This document shows, piece after piece, positions 49,014 through 57,445 of a stretch of 64,000 bases of DNA. Numbering within the stretch: the stretch's first letter is position 1; each line of letters begins with the position of its first letter. The position numbers were made by a program, and so were the translations under genes. Origin of the DNA: Phytohabitans houttuyneae (lineage in GTDB: Bacteria > Actinomycetota > Actinomycetes > Mycobacteriales > Micromonosporaceae); the NCBI RefSeq assembly GCF_011764425.1, contig NZ_BLPF01000001.1, positions 4,021,001 through 4,085,000 of the forward strand, written 5' to 3'. The notes beneath the pieces were generated by a model. The model saw only the letters and a list, made by a program, of their open reading frames with translations. It was not told the DNA's origin and did no database searches.

Positions 49014-50081
49014 ATGCGTATACGACAGGTCGTCAAGGGCTTGGGTGCGCTCGTCATCCTCATTGGACTGTTGGTGGGCGCGCCGGTCGCGCTGGCCGTG
49101 TTCGCCGGCAACCCGCTGCCCGACCACGTGCCCGCGCTCTCCGAGATCGGTGACGCGCTCACCACCCGTGACGACGGGCAGCTCTTCCTCCGCGCGCTCG
49201 CCGTGGTGGGGTGGCTGGGCTGGGCGACGTTCGCGCTGTCGGTGCTGGTGGAGATCCCGGCACGGGCGTTGCGCATCCCCGTGCCCCGGCTGCCCGGCAT
49301 GCGGCGCCAGCAGCGCATGGCGGCGGCCCTGATCGGCGGCGTCGCCCTGATCATCGGCGCCAGCCCAGCGATGGCGTCCGCCGCAGCAGCGACCGCGCCT
49401 CCCACGTCGTACGCCGCCGCGCCCTACACACCGGCCGCCGTCTCGGCTCCTGCCGCCGCGGCCTGGGAGCGCACCGCCGCTGCCGCCGCGGACGAGGATC
49501 CTGTGCCGGTCTACCGCGTCGAGCGCGGCGACTACCTGGGCCACATCGCCGACCGTTACCTCGGGGAGTTCGACCGCTACCCGGAGCTGGCCAAGCTCAA
49601 CAAGATCGGCGACCCCGACCTGATCCGCCCGGGGCAGATGCTGCACCTGCCGGACGGCGCGGCCGACGGTGGCGTACGCCGGCACGCGACCGGCCTCGTC
49701 TCCGTCCCGCCCCCGGCCTCGGAAAAGCCCGCCCCGCCACCGACCACTGCCGGCGGGACGGACAAGCCGGGCGGTGCCGAGCAGCCGGGCACGGGCGGCT
49801 CGGAGACCCGCAAGCCCTCGCCCACGCCGTCGAGGGCGGCGCCTGCGACCGAGGAGCCGGCCGTCCCATACGTCCCGCCGCCGCCGACCGTGCAGGAGGG
49901 CGACGACCGGGAGCCGGTGGGCGCCGCCGCTGGCCGGCCGGGCGAGAAGCAGGGACTCAACCTGCCGCTAGCGGTAACCGCCGTGCTGACGGCCGCCAGC
50001 CTGGTGGGTGCGCAGATCGGGGTGCTGCTCGGCCTGCGCGACAAGCGAAGGGAAGCCCGCCAGCGCACCCGCCGCCCCTGA
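49014..50081 (+). CDS. LysM-domain membrane protein of the Tad operon
   Basis: Membrane protein of 355 residues with RBS AGGAGGCGG. TMS near 8-30, 60-83 and 100-122, then an Ala-rich linker, a LysM peptidoglycan-binding domain about 160-215 (YRVERGDYLGHIADRYLGEF, LAKLNKIGDPDLIRPGQMLHLP), a long Pro/Glu/Thr linker (about 228-310) and a final TMS near 320-343. In many actinomycetes such a protein at the end of tad operons is fused to a BTAD/SARP regulator; here only the LysM-membrane part exists. It would anchor the pilus machine to peptidoglycan (inference). Followed by a strong terminator. Confidence 0.88.
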   Translation: MRIRQVVKGLGALVILIGLLVGAPVALAVFAGNPLPDHVPALSEIGDALTTRDDGQLFLRALAVVGWLGWATFALSVLVEIPARALRIPVPRLPGMRRQQRMAAALIGGVALIIGASPAMASAAAATAPPTSYAAAPYTPAAVSAPAAAAWERTAAAAADEDPVPVYRVERGDYLGHIADRYLGEFDRYPELAKLNKIGDPDLIRPGQMLHLPDGAADGGVRRHATGLVSVPPPASEKPAPPPTTAGGTDKPGGAEQPGTGGSETRKPSPTPSRAAPATEEPAVPYVPPPPTVQEGDDREPVGAAAGRPGEKQGLNLPLAVTAVLTAASLVGAQIGVLLGLRDKRREARQRTRRP

Positions 50082-50098
50082 CCCACCGGCCCCGCTGA

Positions 50099-50119
50099 CC
50101 CCGCGCCCTTGGCGCGGGG
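50099..50119 (+). terminator. Hairpin terminator of the tad operon
   Basis: CCCCGCGCC-CTT-GGCGCGGGG, a perfect 9-bp stem with a 3-base loop 17 bp after the LysM gene stop. No T-tract, normal for high-GC actinobacteria. It would also serve the convergent DUF1707 gene. Confidence 0.8.
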
Positions 50120-50185
50120 CGGCGTCGAGACCGCCCACAGCCCTCGATCGGCGAGGCGCGCGGGGCACGGACCGGTGGCCGGGGG

Positions 50186-50626
50186 TCAGCGGCGGATCGG
50201 GCGGCGAGACTGCGCCTCCAGCACCGCGCGTACCGGGATCACGTGTCCCAGCAGGCCCACGCCCCAGCCGAGGATCGGCCAGACGGGCCAGAAGTACCAC
50301 GAGCCGCTGCTCATGCCCACGACCGCCCAGATGCCGAGCATCAGGAGCGAGCCGGCCACATATGCCGCCACGTGTGCCCGCATGCCGAGCCGCGCGCCGG
50401 CGGCGTGCCGCTCGCGGCGGCGATCACGGGCGCGGCCGCGCACCCAGGTCGCGGGCAGGTCGGCGACCAGGGCCTCGAGCTCACCCCGGGTGCGCGCCGA
50501 GTAGGCGGCCGTCGACCGCTCGCCGAACTCCTCGGTCTCCAGATAGCCCGCCGCGAGGGCGTCGCTCAGCAGCGCCGCCACCGACTCACGCTCGGCCGTG
50601 CCCACACGTTCCAGTTCGCTAGCCAT
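50186..50626 (-). CDS. DUF1707 / 2TM domain protein
   Basis: Membrane protein of 146 residues. ATG 50626 is preferred because the DUF1707 domain begins right after it: RVGTAERESVAALLSDALAAGYL, then EEFGERSTAAYSARTRGELE and ALVADLP (about 5-60), the classical SHOCT-like actinobacterial domain. A basic linker (WVRGRARDRRRERHAAG) leads to two TMS (MRAHVAAYVAGSLLMLGIWAV, YFWPVWPILGWGVGLLGHV) of the 2TM type. Function unknown; proteins of this architecture are thought to be regulatory or stress-linked. Confidence 0.85.
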   Translation of the reverse strand: MASELERVGTAERESVAALLSDALAAGYLETEEFGERSTAAYSARTRGELEALVADLPATWVRGRARDRRRERHAAGARLGMRAHVAAYVAGSLLMLGIWAVVGMSSGSWYFWPVWPILGWGVGLLGHVIPVRAVLEAQSRRPIRR

Positions 50627-50701
50627 GCGAACAACTGTGCCAGCCAGTCTTGTCACTGTCAAGATGTGGGCGCGCGAAGTGTCCTCGGATGGACGTGGCT
50701 T

Positions 50702-51523
50702 CTACAACAGGACGCGGGAGAAGCTCGGCAGCGGCTGTCCCGACAGCCCGCCGGCATACCTCGTGCGCAGCCCGACCAGGCGAATCGCGCCTACCAGCAG
50801 CAGGCTGGCCACGATGCCGTCCAACCAGTAGTGGTTGGCAGTGATCACCACCACGCTCACGGTCAGCACCGGGTGGGCCAGCGCCAACCAACGCCACTTG
50901 CTCGTGGTCACCCGGATCAGCGCGATCGCGACCAGCAGCGCCCAGCCGACGTGCAGCGAGGGCATCGCGGCGAACTGGTTGGCCACGCCGTCGGTGCTGT
51001 TGTCCGGGTACGCCGACGGGCCGGTGAGGATCATCGTGTCGACCATGCCGAAGCTGTTGACAAGCCGCGGGGGCGCGAGCGGAAAGATGACGTGCACGAA
51101 GAGCGCGGCCGCCGTGAGGACCGCCATCTCGGTGCGCATGCGCAGGTAGTCCGGCCGGTGGCGGATCCACAGCCACACCATCGCCAAGAGCGTGCCGGGG
51201 AAGTGGACGCCGACGTAGTAGAGGTTGGCCAGGCGTGCCGTCGCACCCCAGGACAGCGCCCACTCCTGGATCATTGCCTCACTGGGCAGGCGAAGTGCCC
51301 GTTCGACCTCCCACACCCAGTCCGCATGACGGAAAGCCACACCCATTTGGCCGTCGGCAAGATGACGAATCCCCTGGTAAATAACCATCATCGAGGCAAT
51401 CAAGATCACCTCGATGACGAGTTCACGCAGGCGTGCCGCCCGGGACCGAGTCGGTCCCAGCCTCCCTGGTGGTGCTTTCTGCGGACTCGCGGCAGGCCGC
51501 GTGACCTCTTCCGTGATTGCCAT
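50702..51523 (-). CDS. PAP2 superfamily phosphatase (inositolphosphotransferase-like)
   Basis: Membrane phosphatase or phosphotransferase of 273 residues; ATG 51523 has GGTGGGGGA upstream. Six TMS; the PAP2 active site is present in late motifs FAAMPSLHVGWALLVAI (His of motif 2) and VITANHYWLDGIVAS (His-Asp of motif 3), of the PAP2_3/AUR1-like type used in phosphatidylinositol or lipid phosphate transfer. An Arg-rich N-terminus is cytoplasmic. Acts on lipid phosphates at the outer membrane face; substrate unknown. No operon partner. Confidence 0.85.
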   Translation of the reverse strand: MAITEEVTRPAASPQKAPPGRLGPTRSRAARLRELVIEVILIASMMVIYQGIRHLADGQMGVAFRHADWVWEVERALRLPSEAMIQEWALSWGATARLANLYYVGVHFPGTLLAMVWLWIRHRPDYLRMRTEMAVLTAAALFVHVIFPLAPPRLVNSFGMVDTMILTGPSAYPDNSTDGVANQFAAMPSLHVGWALLVAIALIRVTTSKWRWLALAHPVLTVSVVVITANHYWLDGIVASLLLVGAIRLVGLRTRYAGGLSGQPLPSFSRVLL

Positions 51524-51755
51524 CGCCGTCCCCCACCGAGATTTCATCCACGGTTTACGCAATTCAACGCTAAGTGAAATCTCTATACCAGAACAGCGAT
51601 TATCCGTGTGACCCCACGCACAACGACACACCTCAAACTCGTTCCGGACGATCGTAGACGGGTTGCGCACGTCCCGACGTCCCTTAAGGCTTCCCGAGCA
51701 CGTGGAGCCTCATGCGGGTGGCCCGCGAAATGCGAAGAGAGCCCCGAAACGACGG

Positions 51756-51785
51756 CAGGGCGCCCCGCCGAAGCGGGACGCCCTG
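51756..51785 (-). terminator. Hairpin terminator of the ScyD/E-like gene
   Basis: CAGGGCGCCCCGC-CGAA-GCGGGACGCCCTG: a 13-bp stem with a tetraloop and one C/A mismatch, 19 bp after the ScyD/E-like stop. The same GGGCGCCCC/GGGACGCCC architecture terminates the LacI gene (54824). The remaining intergenic bases 51524-51755 hold nothing recognised. Confidence 0.75.
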
Positions 51786-51803
51786 AGCGCGACGAGCGAC
51801 AGG

Positions 51804-52946
51804 TCAGGCGCGGATGCGCAGGACCTCGCCGACGCCAGCGGCGGTTGACTTGTTCGTCACGTAGATCGAGCCGTCCCCGCCGATCGCCAGGCCGCCCGGG
51901 AAGGTCAGCTTCCCTTTCGCGAGTTCTGTCCGCTTGGCACCTCGTTTGACGTCCACCCGGATCAACGCGCCATTCGGGTCACCGGCGAACAGGCCCTTCT
52001 TGGAGATCTGCAGCACAAGCAGGCGTCCCCAGCGGTCGAAGGCGATGTCGACGATGTTCGTGAAGCCGGTCGCGTACACCTTGGGCGCCTTGCCCGGCAC
52101 GATCCGCCACACCCGCGCCGCCCCCATCGCGAACGGGAAGCCGGTCAGCTCACCCACGTAGAGCGCGCCGTCGGGACCCCGGGCCACGGTCGTCGGTACC
52201 GACTGCGCGGTCATCGTGGACCCTGGCGGCGGGAACGGCGACGGGACGGTCAGGTCGGGGAAGACCGCCACCGTGGAGACCTTGCCGCGCCAGCTGACCT
52301 TGAGCAGGTCGTTGCCGCCGGCGTCGGTGGCGTACGCCCCGAACGGCGTGGCCAGGATGCCGTACGGGTTCGAGTCGACCTCGCCCTTGTCCGGGTTCTT
52401 CGCGGTCTCGTACGCGTTGAGGTCGGCGATCGGCTTGACCTTGGCCGCCCGCGCGCTCGGGTGCAAGCCGACCACGTGGCCCATCAACCGCGCGCCTGGG
52501 CCGAGGAAGTCGCGCGTCTCCAGGTTGAACGCGCCGCCGATCGTGGCCACGAGCCCGGGGCCGGCCGGTGAGATCTTGTGGAGCCCGATCGCGGAACTGC
52601 CGTCCTCCGCAGTGGCGAGCGAGGGCAGGCCGGTGATCACGCGGTGCGGCTTCGCACCCCGGTCGAGCCGCGGCGGGATCGCGGTCAGCGCGGCGGTGGC
52701 GCCGAGGCACTGCCGGTCCCCCTCGGGGCCTTCGATGCAGGGGCCGTCTCCGCCCCGGCCGGCTTCGGCGACGTACAGCCATCCGTGCCTACCCACCGCG
52801 ATGCCACGCGGGTTGTCCAACCCACGCGCGATGACGGTCACCGACGGCTTGCCCTCGGCACTGGTGGCGGCGGACGCGGCGGGCGCGCCGGCAAACGCCA
52901 GCACTGCGGCCACAGCACCGGCTGGGAGAACGTGACTAAGCCTCAT
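51804..52946 (-). CDS. Secreted ScyD/ScyE-family (beta-propeller) protein
   Basis: Secreted protein of 380 residues; ATG 52946 starts the signal peptide (LSHVLPAGAVAAVLAFAGAP, cut after ASA near 27). The mature part has repeated motifs NPRGIAVGRHGWLYVAEAG, PDGALYVGELTGFPF, FDRWGRLLVLQISKKG, GDGSIYVTNKSTAAG, typical of SMP-30/NHL-type six-blade propellers and of the ScyD/ScyE family known from scytonemin loci. In actinobacteria these are widespread secreted proteins without a proven role. Monocistronic, with its own terminator. Confidence 0.85.
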   Translation of the reverse strand: MRLSHVLPAGAVAAVLAFAGAPAASAATSAEGKPSVTVIARGLDNPRGIAVGRHGWLYVAEAGRGGDGPCIEGPEGDRQCLGATAALTAIPPRLDRGAKPHRVITGLPSLATAEDGSSAIGLHKISPAGPGLVATIGGAFNLETRDFLGPGARLMGHVVGLHPSARAAKVKPIADLNAYETAKNPDKGEVDSNPYGILATPFGAYATDAGGNDLLKVSWRGKVSTVAVFPDLTVPSPFPPPGSTMTAQSVPTTVARGPDGALYVGELTGFPFAMGAARVWRIVPGKAPKVYATGFTNIVDIAFDRWGRLLVLQISKKGLFAGDPNGALIRVDVKRGAKRTELAKGKLTFPGGLAIGGDGSIYVTNKSTAAGVGEVLRIRA

Positions 52947-53036
52947 GAACACCCCGTTCCTCGTGCAACCGAACAAGGGGAATCATGCTGGCCTCGACCA
53001 CGCTATGTGGTCAAAACGCTGAAAACGGATAAAGGG

Positions 53037-53085
53037 GTTTGTGAGCGGTCGCCACTGTCCCGGCGGCGGCAAACCACTCACAAAC
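53037..53085. repeat. Inverted repeat GTTTGTGAG ... CTCACAAAC
   Basis: Arms 53037-53045 and 53077-53085 are perfect 9-bp inverted copies separated by 31 bp, extendable by GCGG/CCAC with a mismatch. They lie between the GH13 stop (53099) and the ScyD/E start (52946). It may terminate the GH13 transcript or be a regulator site. Confidence 0.45.
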
Positions 53086-53098
53086 CGCTCAAGGGGGC

Positions 53099-54682
53099 CT
53101 AGCTGTCCAGGCGCAGCCAGGCCGCGGTGTCGACGGGCAGCGAGTCGCCGTCGAGGGGCCCGCTCGCGAGCAGCACCTCCTCGTGGGCGGGCAGCGGGAC
53201 CGCCGCCGTCGATAGGTTGAGGACGCAGGCAAAGCCGGGCTCGCGCGCGAAGGCGAGGACGCCGTCGGGCGCCGGCATCCAGCGCATACCACCATCGCCG
53301 AGGGCGGGCTCCGCGCGCCGGATCCGCAGCGCGGTCCGATAAAGCTCCAACATGGAGTACGGATCACCCGACTGCGCCTGTACCGTGCGATCCTTCCAAT
53401 CTGGCGGTTGGGGCAACCACGGTGACGCCGCGGCGCCCACGGGGCTGAACCCGAACGGCGGCTCATTTCCGGACCAGGGCAGCGGCACCCGGCAGCCGTC
53501 CCGCCCGGGGTCGGTGTGGCCGGAGCGGTGCCACATCGGGTCCTGGCGCAGCTCGTGCGGGATGTCCTCGACCTCCCAGAGGCCCAGTTCCTCGCCCTGG
53601 TAGACGTACGCCGAGCCGGGCAGCGCCAGCGTGAGCAGCGCGGCCGCCCGCGCCCGCACCCCACCGAGCTGCAGGTCCGCCTCCACGCCCTCGCGCTTGC
53701 TCGCGAAGCTGAACGAGCTGTCCAGCCGCCCGTACCGGGTCACATGCCTGGTCACGTCGTGGTTGGAGAGCACCCACGTGGCCGCCGCACCCACCGGGGC
53801 GTGCGCGCTCAGCGTCGCGTCCACACACTCGCGCATCGCCGCCGCGTCCCACGGGCAGCAGAGAAAGTCGAAGTTGAAGGCCGTGTGCAGCTCGTCGGGG
53901 CGCAGATATTTGGCGAAGCGCTCCCGATCGGGCAGCCACACCTCCCCGATCAGGACCCGGTCACCGGGGTAGCTGTCCGCGATCCGCCGCCACGACCGGT
54001 AGATCTCGTGCACGCCGTCCTGGTCGGTGTACGCCTCGATCCCGTCGAGGGCCGGGTTTTTCACCGGCAGCGCCGCCGAGTCGATGCGGATGCCGTCGAC
54101 CCCGCGGTCGAGCCAGAACCGCAGGATGTCCTCGAACTCCTCGCGCACCCGCGGGTTGGCCCAGTTGAAGTCGGGCTGCTCCGGCGCGAAGAGATGCAGG
54201 TACCACTCGCCGTCGCCGACCCGGGTCCACGCCGGGCCACCGAAGATCGAGCGCAGGTCGGTCGGCGGCTCCTCGCCGTCCGGCCCGCGGCCGGGACGAA
54301 ACCAGAAGAGCTCCCGCTCCGGCCCGCCCGCCAGCGCCGCCTCAAACCACGGATGCGCGGTGGAGCAGTGGTTGGGGACGATGTCGATGATGATCCGGAT
54401 GTCCCGCTCGTGCGCCTCAGCGACCAGCGCCTCGGCCTCGTCGAGCGTGCCGAAGACGGGGTCGATGTCGCGGAAGTCGGCGACGTCGTAGCCGGCGTCG
54501 GCCATCGGAGACGGGTACCACGGGCTCAGCCACACCGCGTCCACACCCAGCTGGACCAGGTGGTCGAGGCGGGCGCGGACCCCGGCCAGGTCACCGACCC
54601 CGTCACCGTTTCCGTCGGCGAAGCTGCGCGGATAGACCTGGTAGATGACGGCGCTGCGCCACCAGTTGTCTCCTGTGGACAT
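53099..54682 (-). CDS. GH13 alpha-glucosidase / oligo-1,6-glucosidase-like
   Basis: Cytoplasmic glycoside hydrolase of 527 residues (ATG 54682, RBS GAGGGAA). Clan GH-H catalytic triad: nucleophile D201 in GVDGIRIDSA, acid/base E247 in LIGEVWL and transition-state stabiliser D309 in LSNHDVTRH; also DIVPNHCS (region I) and YQVYPRSFADGNGDG, the standard opening of alpha-glucosidase subfamilies. A C-terminal beta-sandwich is at about 440-527. It splits maltose or short isomalto-oligosaccharides into glucose. Directly upstream on the same strand is a LacI regulator, and CTTG/CAAG boxes lie at 54762, so it is probably sugar-induced through that regulator. Confidence 0.92.
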   Translation of the reverse strand: MSTGDNWWRSAVIYQVYPRSFADGNGDGVGDLAGVRARLDHLVQLGVDAVWLSPWYPSPMADAGYDVADFRDIDPVFGTLDEAEALVAEAHERDIRIIIDIVPNHCSTAHPWFEAALAGGPERELFWFRPGRGPDGEEPPTDLRSIFGGPAWTRVGDGEWYLHLFAPEQPDFNWANPRVREEFEDILRFWLDRGVDGIRIDSAALPVKNPALDGIEAYTDQDGVHEIYRSWRRIADSYPGDRVLIGEVWLPDRERFAKYLRPDELHTAFNFDFLCCPWDAAAMRECVDATLSAHAPVGAAATWVLSNHDVTRHVTRYGRLDSSFSFASKREGVEADLQLGGVRARAAALLTLALPGSAYVYQGEELGLWEVEDIPHELRQDPMWHRSGHTDPGRDGCRVPLPWSGNEPPFGFSPVGAAASPWLPQPPDWKDRTVQAQSGDPYSMLELYRTALRIRRAEPALGDGGMRWMPAPDGVLAFAREPGFACVLNLSTAAVPLPAHEEVLLASGPLDGDSLPVDTAAWLRLDS

Positions 54683-54761
54683 TCGTTCCCTCGACTCTGT
54701 CGTGGTGGTCTTCCAGACCTGCGCCTGCCGGGTTTCGTGGCGATGACGATACAAAGCCAAA

Positions 54762-54775
54762 CTTGAGTACGCAAG
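54762..54775. promoter_or_regulatory. LacI operator candidate upstream of GH13
   Basis: CTTGAGTACGCAAG, a dyad with CTTG and CAAG half-sites 80 bp upstream of the alpha-glucosidase start. It shares GCAAGAA with the site upstream of the LacI gene (55949-55965). Confidence 0.5.
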
Positions 54776-54823
54776 AATCCGACTAGTATCTGAAAGAACC
54801 GTGACACAATGCAGAAACAATCA

Positions 54824-54852
54824 GGGCGCCCCACCGGACAGGTGGGACGCCC
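54824..54852 (-). terminator. Hairpin terminator of the LacI gene
   Basis: GGGCGCCCCACC-GGACA-GGTGGGACGCCC forms a 12-bp stem with a C/A mismatch, 25 bp after the LacI stop. Same design as the terminator at 51756-51785. The GH13 gene therefore probably has its own promoter at 54690-54800. Confidence 0.75.
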
Positions 54853-54877
54853 CGAGAAGGGTCGAGTTTTCCGCGGG

Positions 54878-55881
54878 TCAGGTCCTGGGTGCCGGCGCGG
54901 TCGAGCCGCGCACCACGAGCTCGGGCTCGAAGAACAGCTCCTCCGACGGCACGCCGACCCCCTCCATCTGCTGCACGAGCAGGTCGACCACCGACTGGCC
55001 CATCGCCTCGATCGGCTGGCGGACGGTGGTCAGCGGCGGGTCGGTGCACGTCATGATCGCGGAGTCGTCGAAGCCCACGATCGACATATCCTGCGGCACC
55101 CGCTTGCCCAGACGCCGCACCGCACGCACGGCGCCGAGGGCGAGCACGTCGCTGGCGCAGAGGATGCCGGTGACCCCCGCTCGGCCAGCCGGGTGGCCGC
55201 GGGCCGCGCGCCCTCCATCGAGAAGCTCGCCCGCTCGACGTCGCAGGTCACGTCCGGGCTGCCCTTGGCTGCGGCCATGAGCGCGTCGAGCTTGCGGCGG
55301 GAGGGCACGTGGTCCTCCGGGCCGAGCAGCGCGCCGACCTTCTGGTGGCCGAGCGACACAAGGTGCGCGAACGCCTGCTCCACCGCCACCGCGTCGTCGG
55401 TGGAGACGCTCGGGAAGCCCAGCCCTTCGACACCGGCGTTCACCAGCACCGCCGGCAGCCCTCGCTCGCGCAGCGTGCGGTAGTGGTCGTGGGGCGCGTC
55501 GGCCATCGCGTAGTTGCCACCCGCGAAGATCACGCCGGACACCTGGTGCTCCAGCAGCATCTCCAGGAAGTCCGTCTCGGAGACACCGCCGATCGTGCGG
55601 GCGCAGAGGATCGGCGAGAGGCTGCGCTGCACCAGCGCACCGGTCACCGCCTCGGCCAGTGCCGGGAAGATCGGGTTTTGCAGCTCGGGCAGGACGAGGC
55701 CGACAAGCCTGGCGCGCTCACCGCGCAGCTTGGACGGCCGCTCGTAGCCGAGCACATCGAGCGCGGTCAACACCGCGGCGCGGGTCGCCTCAGACACGCC
55801 CTCGCGGCCGTTGAGCACGCGGCTCACGGTGGCCTCGCTGACCCCCGCCTTCTTGGCGACCTCGGTTAGGCGTCGTGTCAC
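54878..55881 (-). pseudogene. LacI family transcriptional regulator, one-base frameshift
   Basis: Sugar-responsive repressor. From GTG 55881 the LacI HTH is intact (LTEVAKKAGVSEATVSRVLN, residues 3-22) and the periplasmic-binding-like ligand domain runs to LAERG near 55175. Then the frame is lost; the remaining part (MSIVGFDDSAIMT, TVRQPIEAMGQSVVDLL, ending at 54878) continues in the next frame. One more G in the G5 run at 55170-55175 restores 334 residues, the family's usual length. Probably a consensus error. Likely controls the alpha-glucosidase gene next to it and itself through CTTGC boxes. Confidence 0.85.
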
Positions 55882-55948
55882 TGTTTCTCCAGGTTCGCTT
55901 GCTCGCGGGGCGCTAAGGCGACTCGCTCACCAACGGCGAAATCGTACG

Positions 55949-55963
55949 GCAAGCTCCTGCAAG
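55949..55963. promoter_or_regulatory. LacI operator candidate upstream of the LacI gene
   Basis: GCAAGCTCCTGCAAG contains two GCAAG boxes in direct repeat (CTTGC-AGGAG-CTTGC on the other strand), 68 bp upstream of the LacI start. CTTGC direct repeats are typical of actinobacterial MalR-type regulators, which supports autoregulation. Confidence 0.5.
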
Positions 55964-55997
55964 AACTGACACCTCAAGCCAGCTCACAGGCGAGTTC

Positions 55998-57356
55998 TTA
56001 ACGCAGATCACGCAAGGAATCCTCAATCGCGCGGTGAAACGTCGGGTATGCGTAAATCATGTGGCGCAGCGTCTCCACCGGTACCTCCGCCTTGACCGCA
56101 AGCGTGAGCGGCGCGAGCACCTCGCCGCCGACGGGCCCGGCGGAGGTGGCGCCGACCAGCACGTCCCGCTCCGCGTCGGCAACAAGCTTGATGAAGCCGT
56201 TGTTGCCGGCCTTGTGGATCCAGCCCCGCGCCGAGCTGGGCACCTGGGAAAGACCTGTACGCACCGGTATGCCGCGCTCGGCCGCCTGCGCCTCGGTCAG
56301 CCCTACCGCACCGATCTCCGGGTCGGTGAACGTCACGCGCGGCACCGCCCGATAGTCGGCTGGCGGCCCCTCCTGGCCGAGGATGTCGCGGATCGCGATG
56401 CCTGCCTGGTACATGGCCATGTGCGTGAACGCGCCGTGCCCGGTGACGTCGCCGACCGCCCAGATTCCGGCGCCGGCGCGCATGCGGTCATCGACGTCGA
56501 TGTGGTCGGCCGCGGAGTCGATCCCCACCGACTCAAGGCCCAGCTCGCCGAGCTGTGCACGCCGCCCGATCGCCACCAGCAGCTGCTCCGCGACGACCGG
56601 TACGCCCTTGTCGAGGTGCACGGTGAACTCGCCGCCCTCGTACCCGATCCGCTCCGCCCGCGCGCCCGTGCGCAGCTCCACCCCGTCCCCGCCGAGCGCC
56701 GCGGCGGCCAGTTCGGACGACTCCGGCTCCTCCAGCGCGAGGATGCGGTCGAGCGCTTCGATCACCGTGACGCGTACGCCGAAGCGGGCGAACACCTGCG
56801 CCAGCTCCACGCCGATCGCACCGCCGCCGAGCACTGCGAGCGAGCCGGGCAGCTGCTCCACCTCGATGGCCTCGCGGTTCGTCCAGTACGGCGTGCCGGC
56901 GAGCCCCGGGATCGGCGGTACCACCGCGGAAGTGCCCGTGCCGAGCACGATCCCGCGCCTGGCCTCGTAGACCTCGCCGCTCACCTCGACCCGCCCCGGG
57001 CCGACCACCGTGCCGTACCCCCGGACGAACTGCCCACCCTTGCCGGTGAACCTGTCGACAGCCACCGTGTCGTCCCAGGTGTCGGTGGCCTCCTCGCGGA
57101 TCCGCTTGGCGACCGGCGCCCAGTCCGGCTCCACCCGCGCCTGCCCGGCCAGCAGCTCGACCCGCCGCGCCTCCGCGAGCGCGTTGCCCGCTCTGATCAT
57201 CATCTTGCTGGGCACGCACCCCCAGTACGGGCACTCGCCGCCCACCAGGTTGTGCTCGATGCCGACGACCGACAGGCCGGCCTCGGCCAGCTTGCCGGCC
57301 ACCTCTTCGCCGCCCACGCCCAGCCCGACGACCACGATGTCCACCTGCCGCACCAT
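55998..57356 (-). CDS. FAD-dependent pyridine nucleotide-disulfide oxidoreductase-like protein
   Basis: Flavoprotein of 452 residues, of the dihydrolipoyl dehydrogenase/mercuric reductase class. FAD motif VVVGLGVGGEEVAGKLAEAG near 8-27, redox pair C42-x4-C47 in GECPYWGCVPSK, NAD(P) motif LAVLGGGAIGVELA near 172-185, and IWAVGDVTGHGAF near 295. The C-terminal dimer region reads YAYPTFHRAIEDSL: the catalytic His-x-His-Pro of normal disulfide reductases has become Tyr-x-Tyr-Pro. So it probably uses a different electron acceptor, such as a quinone or metal, or is a flavin reductase. Monocistronic. Confidence 0.87.
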   Translation of the reverse strand: MVRQVDIVVVGLGVGGEEVAGKLAEAGLSVVGIEHNLVGGECPYWGCVPSKMMIRAGNALAEARRVELLAGQARVEPDWAPVAKRIREEATDTWDDTVAVDRFTGKGGQFVRGYGTVVGPGRVEVSGEVYEARRGIVLGTGTSAVVPPIPGLAGTPYWTNREAIEVEQLPGSLAVLGGGAIGVELAQVFARFGVRVTVIEALDRILALEEPESSELAAAALGGDGVELRTGARAERIGYEGGEFTVHLDKGVPVVAEQLLVAIGRRAQLGELGLESVGIDSAADHIDVDDRMRAGAGIWAVGDVTGHGAFTHMAMYQAGIAIRDILGQEGPPADYRAVPRVTFTDPEIGAVGLTEAQAAERGIPVRTGLSQVPSSARGWIHKAGNNGFIKLVADAERDVLVGATSAGPVGGEVLAPLTLAVKAEVPVETLRHMIYAYPTFHRAIEDSLRDLR

Positions 57357-57445
57357 GTCGCCAGCATGCCACCAACGGGTGATCAGGATCGCCGGGAAGC
57401 AGTAGGACGTACGGCATTTCCGCAGGTAGTCGCTACGCTCGATCG

